A DNA stretch of 64,000 nt from CAWKCE01 sp032127035. GTDB taxonomy: Bacteria > Actinomycetota > Actinomycetes > JAHEKZ01. Positions within the stretch are counted from its first letter, which is position 1. Each line of letters opens with the position of its first letter. The position numbers were made by a program, and so were the translations under genes. Under the pieces are notes generated by a model, which searched no databases, was not told the DNA's origin, and saw only the letters and a program-made list of their open reading frames with translations. Below, piece by piece: positions 1-9,080 of this stretch. The stretch lies in assembly GCA_963848085.1 (NCBI GenBank), contig CAWKCE010000003.1, positions 1-64,000 on the forward strand, in the 5' to 3' direction.

Positions 1-640
1 CTGGGTCCGGGTGGTCAGGTCGGCTCTCCGGTACCGGACGAAGACGGATGCGACGCTCCCGACGAAGCCGACCAGCAGTGCTGCGACCACGACCGACACG
101 GCGATGCCGAGGAGCCGGTCGCTCCACGGAAGGGACAGCGGGTTGTCGATGCCCGGCCGAACCTCGATGGGCGCCGTGGCCATCACGAACGAGCCGGCGA
201 CGATGGCGGCCAGCGTGAACCGGGAGAACCAGCGCCACCGTGGCGTCGGTGGCCGGCCGTCGGGGAAGCGCAGGGGAACCTGGAGGAACAGCAGCATGAT
301 CGGCGGAAGCCACACCCAGGACTCGTCGCCGGCGTACCAGAAGAACCAGGCTGCTGCGCTCGGATGGCTGTCCTCGAGCAGGTAGCCCGCGGCAAAGACG
401 GGGACGGACAGCAAGAAGAACCCCGCGATGACCAGCAACAGCCAGCCCACCGAGTTCTCCGGTACCCGCGACGCGAGGAGCCAGCCCACCCCGGCGGTGA
501 CCGCCAGCATGACGAGCAGGCCGTCCACACCCGCGTCCGCGAAGCTCGACCCGCGGGCGACCAGGACGATGGCGACCACCAGCCACGCGCTCAGAATCAC
601 CGCCTCGGCTGCGCCGACGACGGACGCGAGTCGCCTCATG
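1..640 (-). CDS. Partial membrane sensor protein, probably N-terminus of a histidine kinase
   Basis: Only the first 213 codons are present; the frame runs off the left edge without a stop. The start is the ATG at 638-640. Translation shows about six hydrophobic segments, with RVPEN followed by VGWLL near residue 58 and a FPDGRPPTPRWRW motif near residue 125, ending RADLTTRTQ at the window edge. Established knowledge: this membrane module with RVPEN-GWLL and FPDG-RW motifs is common at the N-terminus of actinobacterial sensor histidine kinases, ahead of the HisKA and ATPase domains. Those domains would lie outside the window, so the kinase assignment is inference. It could equally be a free-standing membrane protein. 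Confidence 0.6.
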
Positions 641-708
641 CGCGTTGAGGCTGCCAGATCCGGTGTTACGGGATCGCTACGGGTGCCGGTCGCCCCCCGG
701 CGGAGGCC

Positions 709-2370
709 CTACCGGACCCGGCGTCCGTCGCTGCTCAGCACGTGCCGACCGAAGTCGCTGACGGCCTTGGCCCGGCAGGACACCTGGTGACCACGGTCCG
801 CGGCAACCAGCACGTACCGGTGGCCAGTGGCATGCCTGATTGCGGCGCGACCGCGGAACCAGCGGTAGGTCACGTCAGTGGCCTCGACCCAGTAGCCGTC
901 CCGACACGTGACTCGCTTGCCCACGCGCATCTCCCCCTTGACGGCCGCCTTGGTCGCCAGGATTCCGGAGTGCAGGGAGGTCGCCGCCATCGGCCGTCCG
1001 AACGACTCGTCCATGGTCACGAAGTCGGTGGCGGGGTAGTCGCCGCGCGTGTAGAGCACGTGGTTTCCGTAGGCCACATCGACGCCGAGGTAGGCACCGT
1101 TGACCGAGCCGTCGCCGGCGTCGGTCAGGACGACCGCGCCGGCCGGCGCTCCGCCGTCGATGACCTGGTACCGAAGGCCCTCGTTCGCCGAGCCAGCGCT
1201 CTTCTGCTGGTACAGCACTCCTACTGTGCCGTCGGGCCGCATCTGCGCCGAGTGGAGTAGGGCGAGCTGACCACTCGTGGAGAACGGGTTGGCCGTCCCC
1301 CACGAGCCGCCGGACAGCTGGCGCGCGTAGAGCAGGGAGTTCGGGTTGACGAACGTCTCCCACAGCGCCGTCACGCTGCCGTCCCGGCCGACGACCGGGA
1401 AGGTCGAGGTGTTCGTCCCGGGTCCGCCCGTGACGGCGTCGGTCACCGACCACGAGCCGGCGGTGCCGATCCGCACCGTGGCCAGCCGCACGGTGGCGGC
1501 GCCGGTGGACGGTGCGTGCCACTCCACGGCGGCCGTGCCGTCCGGGCCGATGGCCGTGTAGGCCTTCTGCGCGTCCCCGGCAACGGACAGGTCGGCGACT
1601 TTCCACTGGGCTGCACCACTCGCGCCCCGGGTGGCGGCTCGGACCCGCTTCTCGCTCAGGTTGTAGCCCTGGATGAAGGAGACCGCGGCCTGCCCTGCCG
1701 GGTTAGCCACGAGGTTCATCGGAAACGCGAACCGGTTGGCCGGCGACAGGAAGCTCGTCTGCCACCCGGATCCCGGGCGCATGGTTGCCACCTCGGCCCG
1801 GTACTTCGGCGGGGTGGCCGGGATGAGCGGGATGGCGGTGGCAGTGACGAACACCTCTCCGGCATCACTCACCGCGATAGTGGAGGGGGATTCGTGTGCA
1901 TAGTCGGCGTCGTGGAAGACGCGGGTCGGCTTGGTCCAGTGGCGAGTGGCGGAGTCCAACCGGGCCACGTAGACCTCGAAGAAGCCGGAAGCGGCCTCCC
2001 AGATGAACGTCACCCAGAAGTCACCGCCGCGCGTCGCTGCAATTGCTGAGGGTCCGGAGTACGGCTTGTCGACAACTGGCGACGGGACGCGCACCCAGTG
2101 GTCCGACCCGGGCTGGCGCAGCTTCGCCTTCACCGTGTTCTGCGGCGACGTGGTGCCGGCAACCGGCCAGACGACGAGCTCGCCCCCGTTTGGCGCGGTC
2201 GCCGCGATGGGGTTGGCCTGGCCGGCTGTCCCCGGGATCGGGCTAGGCCCGCTCCAGGCGGGCAACGACGCCGCGACCGGGGCGGGGGTCACGGCTACTC
2301 CCGCGACCAGCAGGGCTGCGGTGAGCGACGCGACGCGGGGAAGGAATGAGGAGCTGGTGTGGAAGGACAT
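709..2370 (-). CDS. Secreted beta-rich protein with C-terminal Ig-like domain
   Basis: 553 aa. The N-terminus is a signal peptide (charged start, hydrophobic run, AxA-like site near residue 34), so the protein should be exported. The body has repeating Trp/Gly-rich blocks such as GSDHWVRV, GSGWQTSF and GSWSVTDAV, which look like blades of a sialidase-type beta-propeller. The last 75 residues (VGKRVTC, then YRWFRG, then GHQVSCRAKAVSDFG) match the Ig-like module often found at the ends of actinobacterial surface proteins. No catalytic motif was recognised. The ATG at 2368-2370 is preceded by a GAGGG ribosome site. Function unknown; binding to a surface or glycan is a guess. Confidence 0.75.
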   Translation of the reverse strand: MSFHTSSSFLPRVASLTAALLVAGVAVTPAPVAASLPAWSGPSPIPGTAGQANPIAATAPNGGELVVWPVAGTTSPQNTVKAKLRQPGSDHWVRVPSPVVDKPYSGPSAIAATRGGDFWVTFIWEAASGFFEVYVARLDSATRHWTKPTRVFHDADYAHESPSTIAVSDAGEVFVTATAIPLIPATPPKYRAEVATMRPGSGWQTSFLSPANRFAFPMNLVANPAGQAAVSFIQGYNLSEKRVRAATRGASGAAQWKVADLSVAGDAQKAYTAIGPDGTAAVEWHAPSTGAATVRLATVRIGTAGSWSVTDAVTGGPGTNTSTFPVVGRDGSVTALWETFVNPNSLLYARQLSGGSWGTANPFSTSGQLALLHSAQMRPDGTVGVLYQQKSAGSANEGLRYQVIDGGAPAGAVVLTDAGDGSVNGAYLGVDVAYGNHVLYTRGDYPATDFVTMDESFGRPMAATSLHSGILATKAAVKGEMRVGKRVTCRDGYWVEATDVTYRWFRGRAAIRHATGHRYVLVAADRGHQVSCRAKAVSDFGRHVLSSDGRRVR

Positions 2371-2587
2371 GTGTCCCTCTCGTCGGAGTGCCCGAGCTGG
2401 CGGTCACTGTAACCCCGCGTGAGCCAGATGTACCCGGTTAGGACGAGGGAATCTGCGCCGAAACGGCGCGGGCTGGGCAGGAGACCTCGGGTCGTTCGGC
2501 GGGTGGCCAGCCATTGACCGATTGCTCGAGTAGGCGTATGACCGGAGCCTGGCGCCCTCCCGGTGCGCCCCAAAGAAGCGAGGGCTC

Positions 2588-2998
2588 GTGAAGCGCATCC
2601 TTCTGGCCGTGCTAGCCGTGGTCGCCCTGATGGTCGGGCTCGCCGGCCCTGGTGCCGCGGGCGTGGTCGGCAAACGCGCCGAGACAGTCGTCACGATCAA
2701 GACGCAGAACGGCGAGTTCTGGGGGTACCTGAAGTCGCCGCGGCCGGCCAAGTGTGCGGACAACCGCAAGGTGGTGCTCTACAAGCAGCTGGGCAAGGTC
2801 CAGAGCCCGAGCACCGACACGAAGATGGCCAGCGACATCTCGTCGATGAGCGGCAAGCGCTACAAGTGGTCGACCGGCACCACCGGCCTGCGCCACGGCA
2901 AGTTCTACGCCAAGGTCGGGCGGACGCCGGACTGCAAGCCCGACACCAGCGACACCGTGCGGGCGGCAACAGGCGTGGTCTTGCCGCCACCTCTGTGA
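2588..2998 (+). CDS. Small secreted protein of unknown function
   Basis: 136 aa from a GTG start. The first 25 residues form a clear signal peptide (KR, then a Leu/Val/Ala core, then GAAG). The mature part has four cysteines or fewer and short motifs such as CADNRKVVLYKQLGKVQSP and TPDCKPDTSDTVRA. Such small beta-rich exported proteins are frequent in soil actinobacteria and often resemble Ig-like or fibronectin-like folds. It stands alone between two genes transcribed on the other strand. No function can be assigned. Confidence 0.65.
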   Translation: MKRILLAVLAVVALMVGLAGPGAAGVVGKRAETVVTIKTQNGEFWGYLKSPRPAKCADNRKVVLYKQLGKVQSPSTDTKMASDISSMSGKRYKWSTGTTGLRHGKFYAKVGRTPDCKPDTSDTVRAATGVVLPPPL

Positions 2999-3014
2999 GG
3001 CTGATGCCGACCAG

Positions 3015-3624
3015 CTAGCCGACCGGCGCGTCTGGGTCCAGCGCGGGGTCGCCGGCGGGAAGCACGTCCACGGCCCAGTCCTCGCGCTTCCACGACGGCA
3101 CCGGGGTCCGTCGGCCCGTCTCGGGGACGAACCTCGAGCGCTCGGCCGGAACCATCCGGTGCACGTACCGGGGGCAGTTGGGGAAGATCGAGGTGGTGTG
3201 GACCCGCACCACGAACTGAGCCTCGGGGTAGCTGTCGGTGAGCGGGTCTTCGAAGTCGATGGTCGCCTCCCCGTGGACCCGGAGCCGGACGCCCTTCTCC
3301 CAGTTCATGAACAGCATCCCCACCTGGCCGTTGCCGAGGATGTTCCCCATGCCCAGGTACATGCCGTTGCCGTTGTAGTTGGGGAAGGCCAGCGTGCGGC
3401 TGTCGAGCACGCGAACGAAGCCCGGCGCTCCGCCCTTGTAGCCGACGGTCGGGTTGCCGTCGGGGGACACGGACGCCAGGAAGAAGTGGTCAGCGGCCGT
3501 AGATGAAGGCCGCGTCGCTGTCGTCGATCGTGTCGGTGACCAGGACCTCGTCCAACCGGTCAGCCAACCGTCGTGTGTCGAACCGGTCATGCAGCTGCCG
3601 GTTCCCCTCGTGATAGGTGGTCAT
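3015..3624 (-). pseudogene. Pyridoxamine 5'-phosphate oxidase family protein, split by a frameshift
   Basis: The C-terminal frame gives HFFLASVSPDGNPTVGYKGG, then VRVLDSRTLAFPNYNGNGMY and GNILGNGQVGMLFMNWEKG, the flavin-binding split-barrel of the PNPOx-like family. The natural N-terminus (MTTYHEGNRQLHDRFDT onward, ATG at 3622-3624) is in another frame and stops at 3490. Removing one base, the A at 3492 on the plus strand, joins ...FIYGR directly to DHFFLAS, as in intact family members. The ATG overlaps the stop of the upstream membrane gene as ATGA, so the pair was translationally coupled. Either a recent pseudogene or a one-base sequence error. The substrate of the family member is unknown; F420- or FMN-linked activity cannot be told apart here. 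Confidence 0.75.
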
Positions 3625-4490
3625 GGGTGGATGGTGCGCGCCCGTTGGGCGTTCGCCAAGAGGCCTGATCCAGCGCGACCAGCAGCGCGCAGCGCGACCA
3701 GCAGACGGACCGCCAGGAAGACGCTGAGTGCGGTGATCACACCGATCGGGGCGAGCAGCGCCCAGGCCGGCTCGTTGCCGCGAGCGTTGGCGACGAACAC
3801 CGTCGCCAGGATCGGCAGCCCGGTGAGCCCGAGGAAGAGCAGCATCACGGGGGCGCCCACGTAGCCGAGCGCGTGCCGCCGCCACAGCGACACCCCGACA
3901 GCTGCGACCGCGGGCAGGAAGACCGCCAGGTCGAGGACGTGGACCGGGCTGGTCGGCAGGTTCACGTCGGTGACGCTCTGCGGTGCGGTTCCGTCCAGCA
4001 GGGCGGGGACGATGTCGGACAGCCACAGCAGCCCGAACAGGGCAGCGGCGAACACCAGGAAGCCTGCGGCGAGACGCTCCCGGTTGTCCCCGAAGGCGGC
4101 GCGGACGCCCTCAAGGTCCAGCGACAGCAGGCCGCCGGTCAGTGCGTAGACGGCGGCGCCGAAGACCGCCACCCACACCAGGAACAGCGGCCCGAACTGG
4201 ATCGAGAACACATAGATCACGTAGTTGTAGACGGTGAACGTGAGGAACCCGAGCCACGCCAGGTAGGCCGCCAGGGAGCCGCGAAGCGCCACGACCGCAA
4301 GCACAGCGATGCCGGGCGCCACGACGAACAGGTTCACCAGGTCCTGGGCGACCGCCTGGTCGATGAACGCCTCGGTCTCCTGGCCGTAGATCCGGTCGAC
4401 GGCCAGCAGGCCCACCACGCTGCCAACGGCGCCGAGCGCGGCCAGGGCCAGGGACAGCAGGAGCCACGGACGAGGGTCACGACGGGTCAT
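3621..4490 (-). CDS. Polytopic membrane protein, function unknown
   Basis: 289 aa with about eight hydrophobic helices and no recognised catalytic or transport motif. The N-terminus MTRRDPRPW is positively charged, followed at once by the first helix. Acidic loops carry DRIYGQETEAFIDQAVAQDL, and a later loop reads SDIVPALLDGTAPQSVTDV. It overlaps the following pyridoxamine-oxidase-like gene by four bases (ATGA), so the two were one transcript. Not recognised as a named family from sequence alone. Confidence 0.7.
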   Translation of the reverse strand: MTRRDPRPWLLLSLALAALGAVGSVVGLLAVDRIYGQETEAFIDQAVAQDLVNLFVVAPGIAVLAVVALRGSLAAYLAWLGFLTFTVYNYVIYVFSIQFGPLFLVWVAVFGAAVYALTGGLLSLDLEGVRAAFGDNRERLAAGFLVFAAALFGLLWLSDIVPALLDGTAPQSVTDVNLPTSPVHVLDLAVFLPAVAAVGVSLWRRHALGYVGAPVMLLFLGLTGLPILATVFVANARGNEPAWALLAPIGVITALSVFLAVRLLVALRAAGRAGSGLLANAQRARTIHP

Positions 4491-4616
4491 GCGACCAGCG
4501 TCGGACGAGAGCGAGGAAGCGACCAGGGCCGGAGGTCAGTGTCGGTAGCGGCCCGATGGTCCTTCGACTCGCTACCGTGGGACTCCCGACCGCCGACGAG
4601 GAGCGCCCGACCCACG

Positions 4617-5804
4617 ATGCCGAAGACCGCCTTCATCCACATCGGAGCGCCCAAGACCGGCACGACGTTCCTCCAGGGAATCTTCTGGGCGAACCGGGAC
4701 GCGCTGCTGGAAGCCGGGCTGCACGTCGTCGGAGGCAAACAGCTCGACCACTACCGGGCGGGCAACGACCTGCGGGAGCTGGAGCGCGCCGAGGACGACC
4801 CCCGGACCGACTGGAAAGGCGAGTGGGACACCCTCGCCGCCACTGCCCGCAACTCCACGGCCGAGGCGGTCCTGTTCACCGACGAGCACCTGGCCTGCCT
4901 GCTGCCGGAGCAGGTGGAGCGGGCGGTGTCGACGCTGGCCCCGCGCGAGGTGCACGTCATCTACGCCACCCGCGACCTGGTCGGGCTGATGCCGTCCGAG
5001 TGGCAGGAGTTCGTCAAGCAGCGGTCCAAGCTCACCTACGAAGAGTGGGCCACGCTGCTGTTCACGTCCACGACTCGGCGGCCGGGCCGGTGGTTCAACC
5101 GGGTGCACAACCCGCCCGAGGTGATCGCACGCTGGGGGACTGCCGTCCCGCCCGAGCGGTTCCACCTGATCACCCTGCCGGCGCCGGGGGCACCGAAGGA
5201 CGAGCTGTGGCGGCGGTTCGCCGGGGTCGTCGGGATCGACCCGGCCGTGGCCACCGACCTCGCGGCAGCCGGCAACACCTCGCTCGGGCTGCCGGAGACC
5301 GAGCTGCTGCGCCGGGTGAACATTGCGCTGCCCGCGGACTTCCGGGTGTGGGACCACGAGCGGCTGGCCCGCGACCTGCTCGCGACCGAGATCCTCAGCC
5401 CCCGCTCGAAGTCGGGCCGGCCGGAGATGCCGGAGTCGGTGCGACCGGTCGTCACCGAGCGCGCCGACGCCTACATCGCCGGGATCAAGGAGTCCGGCTG
5501 CGACGTGGTCGGCGACCTCGAGGACCTACGTGCCCACTTCGGCCCCGACGCCGGTCTGCCACCGGCTTCGGACGCCGAGGTGGTGGACGCCGCGGCCGAT
5601 GCGATCGCCGGCCTGCTGGTCGTGATGTCGCGGCGCCGGGCGACGCGCCGGCGCGGTGCACAGATTTCCCACGGGCTGGCCCAGAGCAGCCGGCTACGCC
5701 GGTTCCGGCTGCGGTTCATGGCGGCTGCCGACCGGCACAAGTCGGTCGGCGGCGTGCTCGGCAGCTACCGCCGCTTCCGTCACCGCAACGACCCAGCCAG
5801 CTGA
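4617..5804 (+). CDS. Sulfotransferase family protein, paralogue 1
   Basis: 395 aa, soluble. The N-terminus has the 5'-phosphosulfate loop APKTGTTFLQ (residues 11-20) after a beta strand. The 3'-phosphate site is ATRDLVGLMPSEWQEF, with R118/D120 and S127. Together these are the two PAPS-binding elements of sulfotransferases. I chose the ATG at 4617 because it puts the strand and loop at the N-terminus and because GAGGAG lies upstream near 4598. A longer open frame upstream is antisense to the membrane gene and was discarded. A TACCGT -10-like hexamer lies at 4573-4578. The acceptor (glycan, lipid or small molecule) is unknown. It heads a run of three paralogues. Confidence 0.85.
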   Translation: MPKTAFIHIGAPKTGTTFLQGIFWANRDALLEAGLHVVGGKQLDHYRAGNDLRELERAEDDPRTDWKGEWDTLAATARNSTAEAVLFTDEHLACLLPEQVERAVSTLAPREVHVIYATRDLVGLMPSEWQEFVKQRSKLTYEEWATLLFTSTTRRPGRWFNRVHNPPEVIARWGTAVPPERFHLITLPAPGAPKDELWRRFAGVVGIDPAVATDLAAAGNTSLGLPETELLRRVNIALPADFRVWDHERLARDLLATEILSPRSKSGRPEMPESVRPVVTERADAYIAGIKESGCDVVGDLEDLRAHFGPDAGLPPASDAEVVDAAADAIAGLLVVMSRRRATRRRGAQISHGLAQSSRLRRFRLRFMAAADRHKSVGGVLGSYRRFRHRNDPAS

Positions 5805-5812
5805 CTCGCGCC

Positions 5813-5818
5813 TAGGAT
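5813..5818 (+). promoter_or_regulatory. Predicted -10 element (TAGGAT), leaderless
   Basis: TAGGAT ends seven bases before the ATG at 5826, so transcription should begin at or next to the start codon. It gives the second sulfotransferase its own possible promoter despite only 21 bases after the upstream stop. No clear -35 was seen. Confidence 0.45.
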
Positions 5819-5825
5819 TCCAGCC

Positions 5826-6956
5826 ATGCCCGCGAAGCGAGTCCTGCACATCCACGTGGGTGTGCCCAAGACCGGCACCACGTACCTCCAGCAGGTCCTG
5901 GCCAAGAGCCGCAGCGCGCTCCGCAAGCAGGGGCTGCTCTACCCGGGTCCGTGGCAGGCGCACTTCCTGGCCGCGCAGGACGTGCTCCAGCGCCCGTTCC
6001 GCGGCTACGTCGACCCCCGCGTGGCCGGCACGTGGGCGCAGGTCGCCAAGAAGGTGAACGGCTGGGACGGTCCGGCCCTGCTGTCGCACGAGATGCTGGC
6101 GCGGCTGCGCGAGGAGCACATCGAGCGCATCGTCGGTGACTTCCCCGACCACGAGATCCGCATCATCGTCACCGCCCGCGACCTGCTGCGTCAGCTGCCC
6201 GCGGTGTGGCAGGAGGACCTGAAGAACGGCAATGCGCAGACGCTGACCCGGTTCATGAAGAAGGCGCGCCAGCAGGCCACGGCAGCCGAGCAGCCGGAGG
6301 GCGGCTTCTGGTCGCACCAGGGGATCGGCGACATCCTGGAGCGTTGGGAGAAGTACCTGCCGCCGGAACAGCTGGTCGTGGTGACAGTGCCCCCGTCCGG
6401 GGCCGACCGGAACCTGCTCTGGGACCGGTTCGCCGAGGTGATCGGTGTGACGCTGCCTCGTGAGGCGCTGGTGGTGAAACGCACCAACGAGTCCGTCGGC
6501 GCGGCCGAGGCAGAGCTGCTTCGCCGCCTCAACGCGCGGGTCGCCGACGACTGGGACTGGCCCCGCTACCGGACCCAGGTCAAGCAGTTCCTGGTGGCGA
6601 ACGCCTTGGCGGACAAGGCCAGCCGTCCGATCCGACTCAACGCCGAGGACACCGCCTGGGGGGTCCAGACCTCGCAGGAGCTGGTCGACCGAGTCTCCGG
6701 ACGCGGCTACCGCGTGGTCGGGGCATGGGACGAGCTGGTCCCGACGGAGGCCGCCGCGGCCGACGTCGACCCCGACGCCGGCAATGTCGACGAGGCAGAG
6801 GTCGCCCAGGCCGGAGTGAACGCCACCGTGCGGCTGCTCGACGACCGCTACGCGCACGAGTCGGAGACGCTGGTCGAGAAGGCCGCCGAGCCCGGCCGCA
6901 AGCTCATCGGCCGGCTGCGCCGCAGCTACGACGAGGCCCCGCAGGCGCACCCGTGA
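5826..6956 (+). CDS. Sulfotransferase family protein, paralogue 2
   Basis: 376 aa. The PAPS loop VPKTGTTYLQ (residues 13-22) and the 3'-phosphate motif TARDLLRQLPAVWQEDLKNG match the layout of the gene before it, and the centre shares the LLRRLN segment with both neighbours. The Ser of the 3' motif seen in paralogue 1 (PSEWQE) is Ala here (PAVWQE). The C-terminus has a helical acidic region (AAAADVDPDAGNVDEAEVAQ) that paralogue 1 lacks. It begins 21 bases after the previous stop and has a leaderless-type -10. Likely transfers sulfate from PAPS; acceptor unknown. Confidence 0.85.
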   Translation: MPAKRVLHIHVGVPKTGTTYLQQVLAKSRSALRKQGLLYPGPWQAHFLAAQDVLQRPFRGYVDPRVAGTWAQVAKKVNGWDGPALLSHEMLARLREEHIERIVGDFPDHEIRIIVTARDLLRQLPAVWQEDLKNGNAQTLTRFMKKARQQATAAEQPEGGFWSHQGIGDILERWEKYLPPEQLVVVTVPPSGADRNLLWDRFAEVIGVTLPREALVVKRTNESVGAAEAELLRRLNARVADDWDWPRYRTQVKQFLVANALADKASRPIRLNAEDTAWGVQTSQELVDRVSGRGYRVVGAWDELVPTEAAAADVDPDAGNVDEAEVAQAGVNATVRLLDDRYAHESETLVEKAAEPGRKLIGRLRRSYDEAPQAHP

Positions 6957-6981
6957 CCCGAGCCGTCGACCGGAGGAAGCC

Positions 6982-8172
6982 GTGACCGCACCGATCGTCC
7001 GCCTGCACATCGGCGCGATGAAGACCGGCACGACGTACGTGCAACGGATGCTGGCGGCGAACAGCGCCATGCTGAAGGAGTCCGGCGTCCTGTACCCGAT
7101 GCCGTGGCCGACGCAGGTGGCAGCCACCCGGGACGCGCTCGGGCTCAAGGGCGGCGACTTCAAAGGGCCGGTCGACGGCTCCTGGGACGCCATGCTCGAG
7201 CGCATCCACTCCTGGGACGGCCCCGAGGTCGTCCTGTCCATGGAGTTCCTGTCCTTCGCCGACGCCGAGGGTGCCAAGAAGGTGGTCGCCGACCTGGCGC
7301 CCTGCCAGGTCGAGGTGGTGCTCGGGGCGCGTGACCTCGCCCGGACGGTGCCCGCACAGTGGGCCACCGGGGTCCGCAACGGGCAGGAGTGGACCTACCG
7401 CAAGTACTTCGAGCTGCTCACCCGAGCGACGCCGTCCGCGCCGAAGCGCAACTTCTGGATGCGGCAGGACCTCGGCGCGATGGCGTCGCACTGGGCGGCG
7501 CAGGTCGGACCCGACCACGTGCACGTGGTGACGGTTCCGCCGCGCGGGGCCGACCCGGGGCTGCTGTGGCAGCGGATGTCCGGCGTGCTGAAGCTCGACG
7601 CCGCCGCCATGACGGACAGCACGCCGAAGAACGAGTCACTGGGGCCGACGACCATCGAGCTGCTGCGCCGGGTCAATGTCGCCGCCGCTGCGACGGAGAT
7701 GCCCAAGCTGACCTACAAGACGCAGGTCAACCGCGAGCTGTCACACGTGGTGCTGCCGGCCATCGAGGAGAAGCACCCCAGCCTCGGCGTCCCCGACGAG
7801 TTCCACGACTGGGTGCGCAAGGAGTCCGGCCGCATCCTCGACGAGATCCGGGCGTCTGGTGCGGCCATCGTCGGTGACCTCGCCGACCTCGAGCCAGTGC
7901 TGGAGAAGGGCCGGCCGTTGGTATGGCCGGAAGACCTGCCCACCGAGGACCTGCTCGACTCGGCGGTCGCCGCTCTCGTCGGATACGCCAACCTGACCGC
8001 CGAACGTGACCTGCCGGACTCCCGCCGCGCCGCCGCCCGCCACCACCCCATCGGCAAGCGGAGTGCTGGCAAGGGCGGCGCCAACGGCGGAGGAGGTCGA
8101 GGCGGCGGCAAGGGTCGCGGGCAGGGCGGGAAGCGTCGACGGGCCGGCGGGGACGAGCACGCAGCCGAGTAG
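6982..8172 (+). CDS. Sulfotransferase family protein, paralogue 3, with basic Gly-rich tail
   Basis: 396 aa from a GTG, 25 bases after paralogue 2 with a GGAGG site upstream. The PAPS loop is AMKTGTTYVQ (Met for the usual Pro), and the 3' motif reads GARDLARTVPAQWATGVRNG, where the WQE of the other two copies is changed to WAT. It still keeps the Lys-Thr-Gly-Thr-Thr core. Residues from about 355 form a low-complexity Gly/Lys/Arg tail (for example GGGGRGGGKGRGQGG) absent from the paralogues, which could bind nucleic acid or an acidic surface. The most diverged copy; activity is less certain than for the others. Confidence 0.8.
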   Translation: MTAPIVRLHIGAMKTGTTYVQRMLAANSAMLKESGVLYPMPWPTQVAATRDALGLKGGDFKGPVDGSWDAMLERIHSWDGPEVVLSMEFLSFADAEGAKKVVADLAPCQVEVVLGARDLARTVPAQWATGVRNGQEWTYRKYFELLTRATPSAPKRNFWMRQDLGAMASHWAAQVGPDHVHVVTVPPRGADPGLLWQRMSGVLKLDAAAMTDSTPKNESLGPTTIELLRRVNVAAAATEMPKLTYKTQVNRELSHVVLPAIEEKHPSLGVPDEFHDWVRKESGRILDEIRASGAAIVGDLADLEPVLEKGRPLVWPEDLPTEDLLDSAVAALVGYANLTAERDLPDSRRAAARHHPIGKRSAGKGGANGGGGRGGGKGRGQGGKRRRAGGDEHAAE

Positions 8173-8183
8173 GTTCGGTGGAC

Positions 8184-9080
8184 ATGAGCGACGCCGCCAT
8201 CACCACCCACGGCCTCACCAAGCACTTCGGCTCCACCGTCGCGCTCGACGACGTCGACCTCGAGGTTCGGCGCGGCGAGGTCTTCGGCTACCTGGGCCCC
8301 AACGGGGCGGGCAAGACGACCACGCTGCGCCTGCTGCTCGGGCTGATCCGTCCCACGCGAGGCACCGCCGAGGTGCTCGGCATCGACGTGGCCGACGTCG
8401 AGCAGGCCCACCGCCAGATGGCCTACGTGCCCGGCGACGTGTCGCTGTGGCCGAAGCTCACCGGTGAGGAGTGTCTGCACCTGTTCGCCCAGCTCCACGG
8501 CAGCGTCGACACCGAGTACCGGGCGCAGCTCGTGGAGCGGTTCGAGCTCGACGTGTCCAAGCGGGCTCGCGCCTACTCGAAGGGCAACCGGCAGAAGGTG
8601 GCGCTGGTCGCTGCGTTCGCCTCCCGCGCCGAGCTGCTGGTGATGGACGAGCCCACCAGCGGGCTGGACCCGCTGATGGAGCGGGAGTTCCAGCGGTGCG
8701 TGGCCGAGGCCACCGACCGCGGACAGACCCTGTTCCTGTCGTCCCACCTGCTCGACGAGGTGGAGGAGCTGTGCGGCCGCGTCGGCATCCTGCGCAGCGG
8801 CCGGCTCGTCGAGGTGGCCGAGGTCGAAGCTCTGCGCACCATGCACGGCACGGTGCTGGAGATCGACTCCGCCGACGGGCTCCCGGACCTGGCGACCGTC
8901 CCCGGAGTCAGCGCCGTCGAGCGGACCCCGGCCGGGGTCCGGGTCCAGATGACCGGGTCGGTGGCGCCCCTGCTCGCCGCCCTTGGCAGGTGCGAGGTCA
9001 CCGCGCTGCGCTCCCGCGAGGCGTCGCTGGAGGAGGTCTTCCTCGGCTACTACGGCGCGAACGGCGACGAGGCCCCGTGA
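8184..9080 (+). CDS. ABC transporter ATP-binding protein (drug/antibiotic export type)
   Basis: 298 aa. Walker A is GPNGAGKTTT, the signature is degenerate (YSKGNRQK), and Walker B plus D-loop read LLVMDEPTSGLDP, followed by the switch His in SSHLLDEVEEL. The C-terminal 90 residues form the accessory domain seen in DrrA/CcmA-like export ATPases. The ATG at 8184 was chosen; a GTG six bases upstream is also possible. The stop overlaps the permease start (GTGA). It sits 11 bases after the third sulfotransferase, so it may export a sulfated product, but that link is inference from position only. Confidence 0.9.
   Translation: MSDAAITTHGLTKHFGSTVALDDVDLEVRRGEVFGYLGPNGAGKTTTLRLLLGLIRPTRGTAEVLGIDVADVEQAHRQMAYVPGDVSLWPKLTGEECLHLFAQLHGSVDTEYRAQLVERFELDVSKRARAYSKGNRQKVALVAAFASRAELLVMDEPTSGLDPLMEREFQRCVAEATDRGQTLFLSSHLLDEVEELCGRVGILRSGRLVEVAEVEALRTMHGTVLEIDSADGLPDLATVPGVSAVERTPAGVRVQMTGSVAPLLAALGRCEVTALRSREASLEEVFLGYYGANGDEAP

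Noticed and set aside
3015..3624. Programmed ribosomal frameshift as an explanation of the split PNPOx-like gene
   Set aside because: No slippery heptamer or following structure is seen at 3485-3500; a plain indel fits better.
3873..4616. N-terminal extension of the first sulfotransferase
   Set aside because: The extension is antisense to the membrane gene and puts about 250 residues before the PAPS loop, which is N-terminal in the family.
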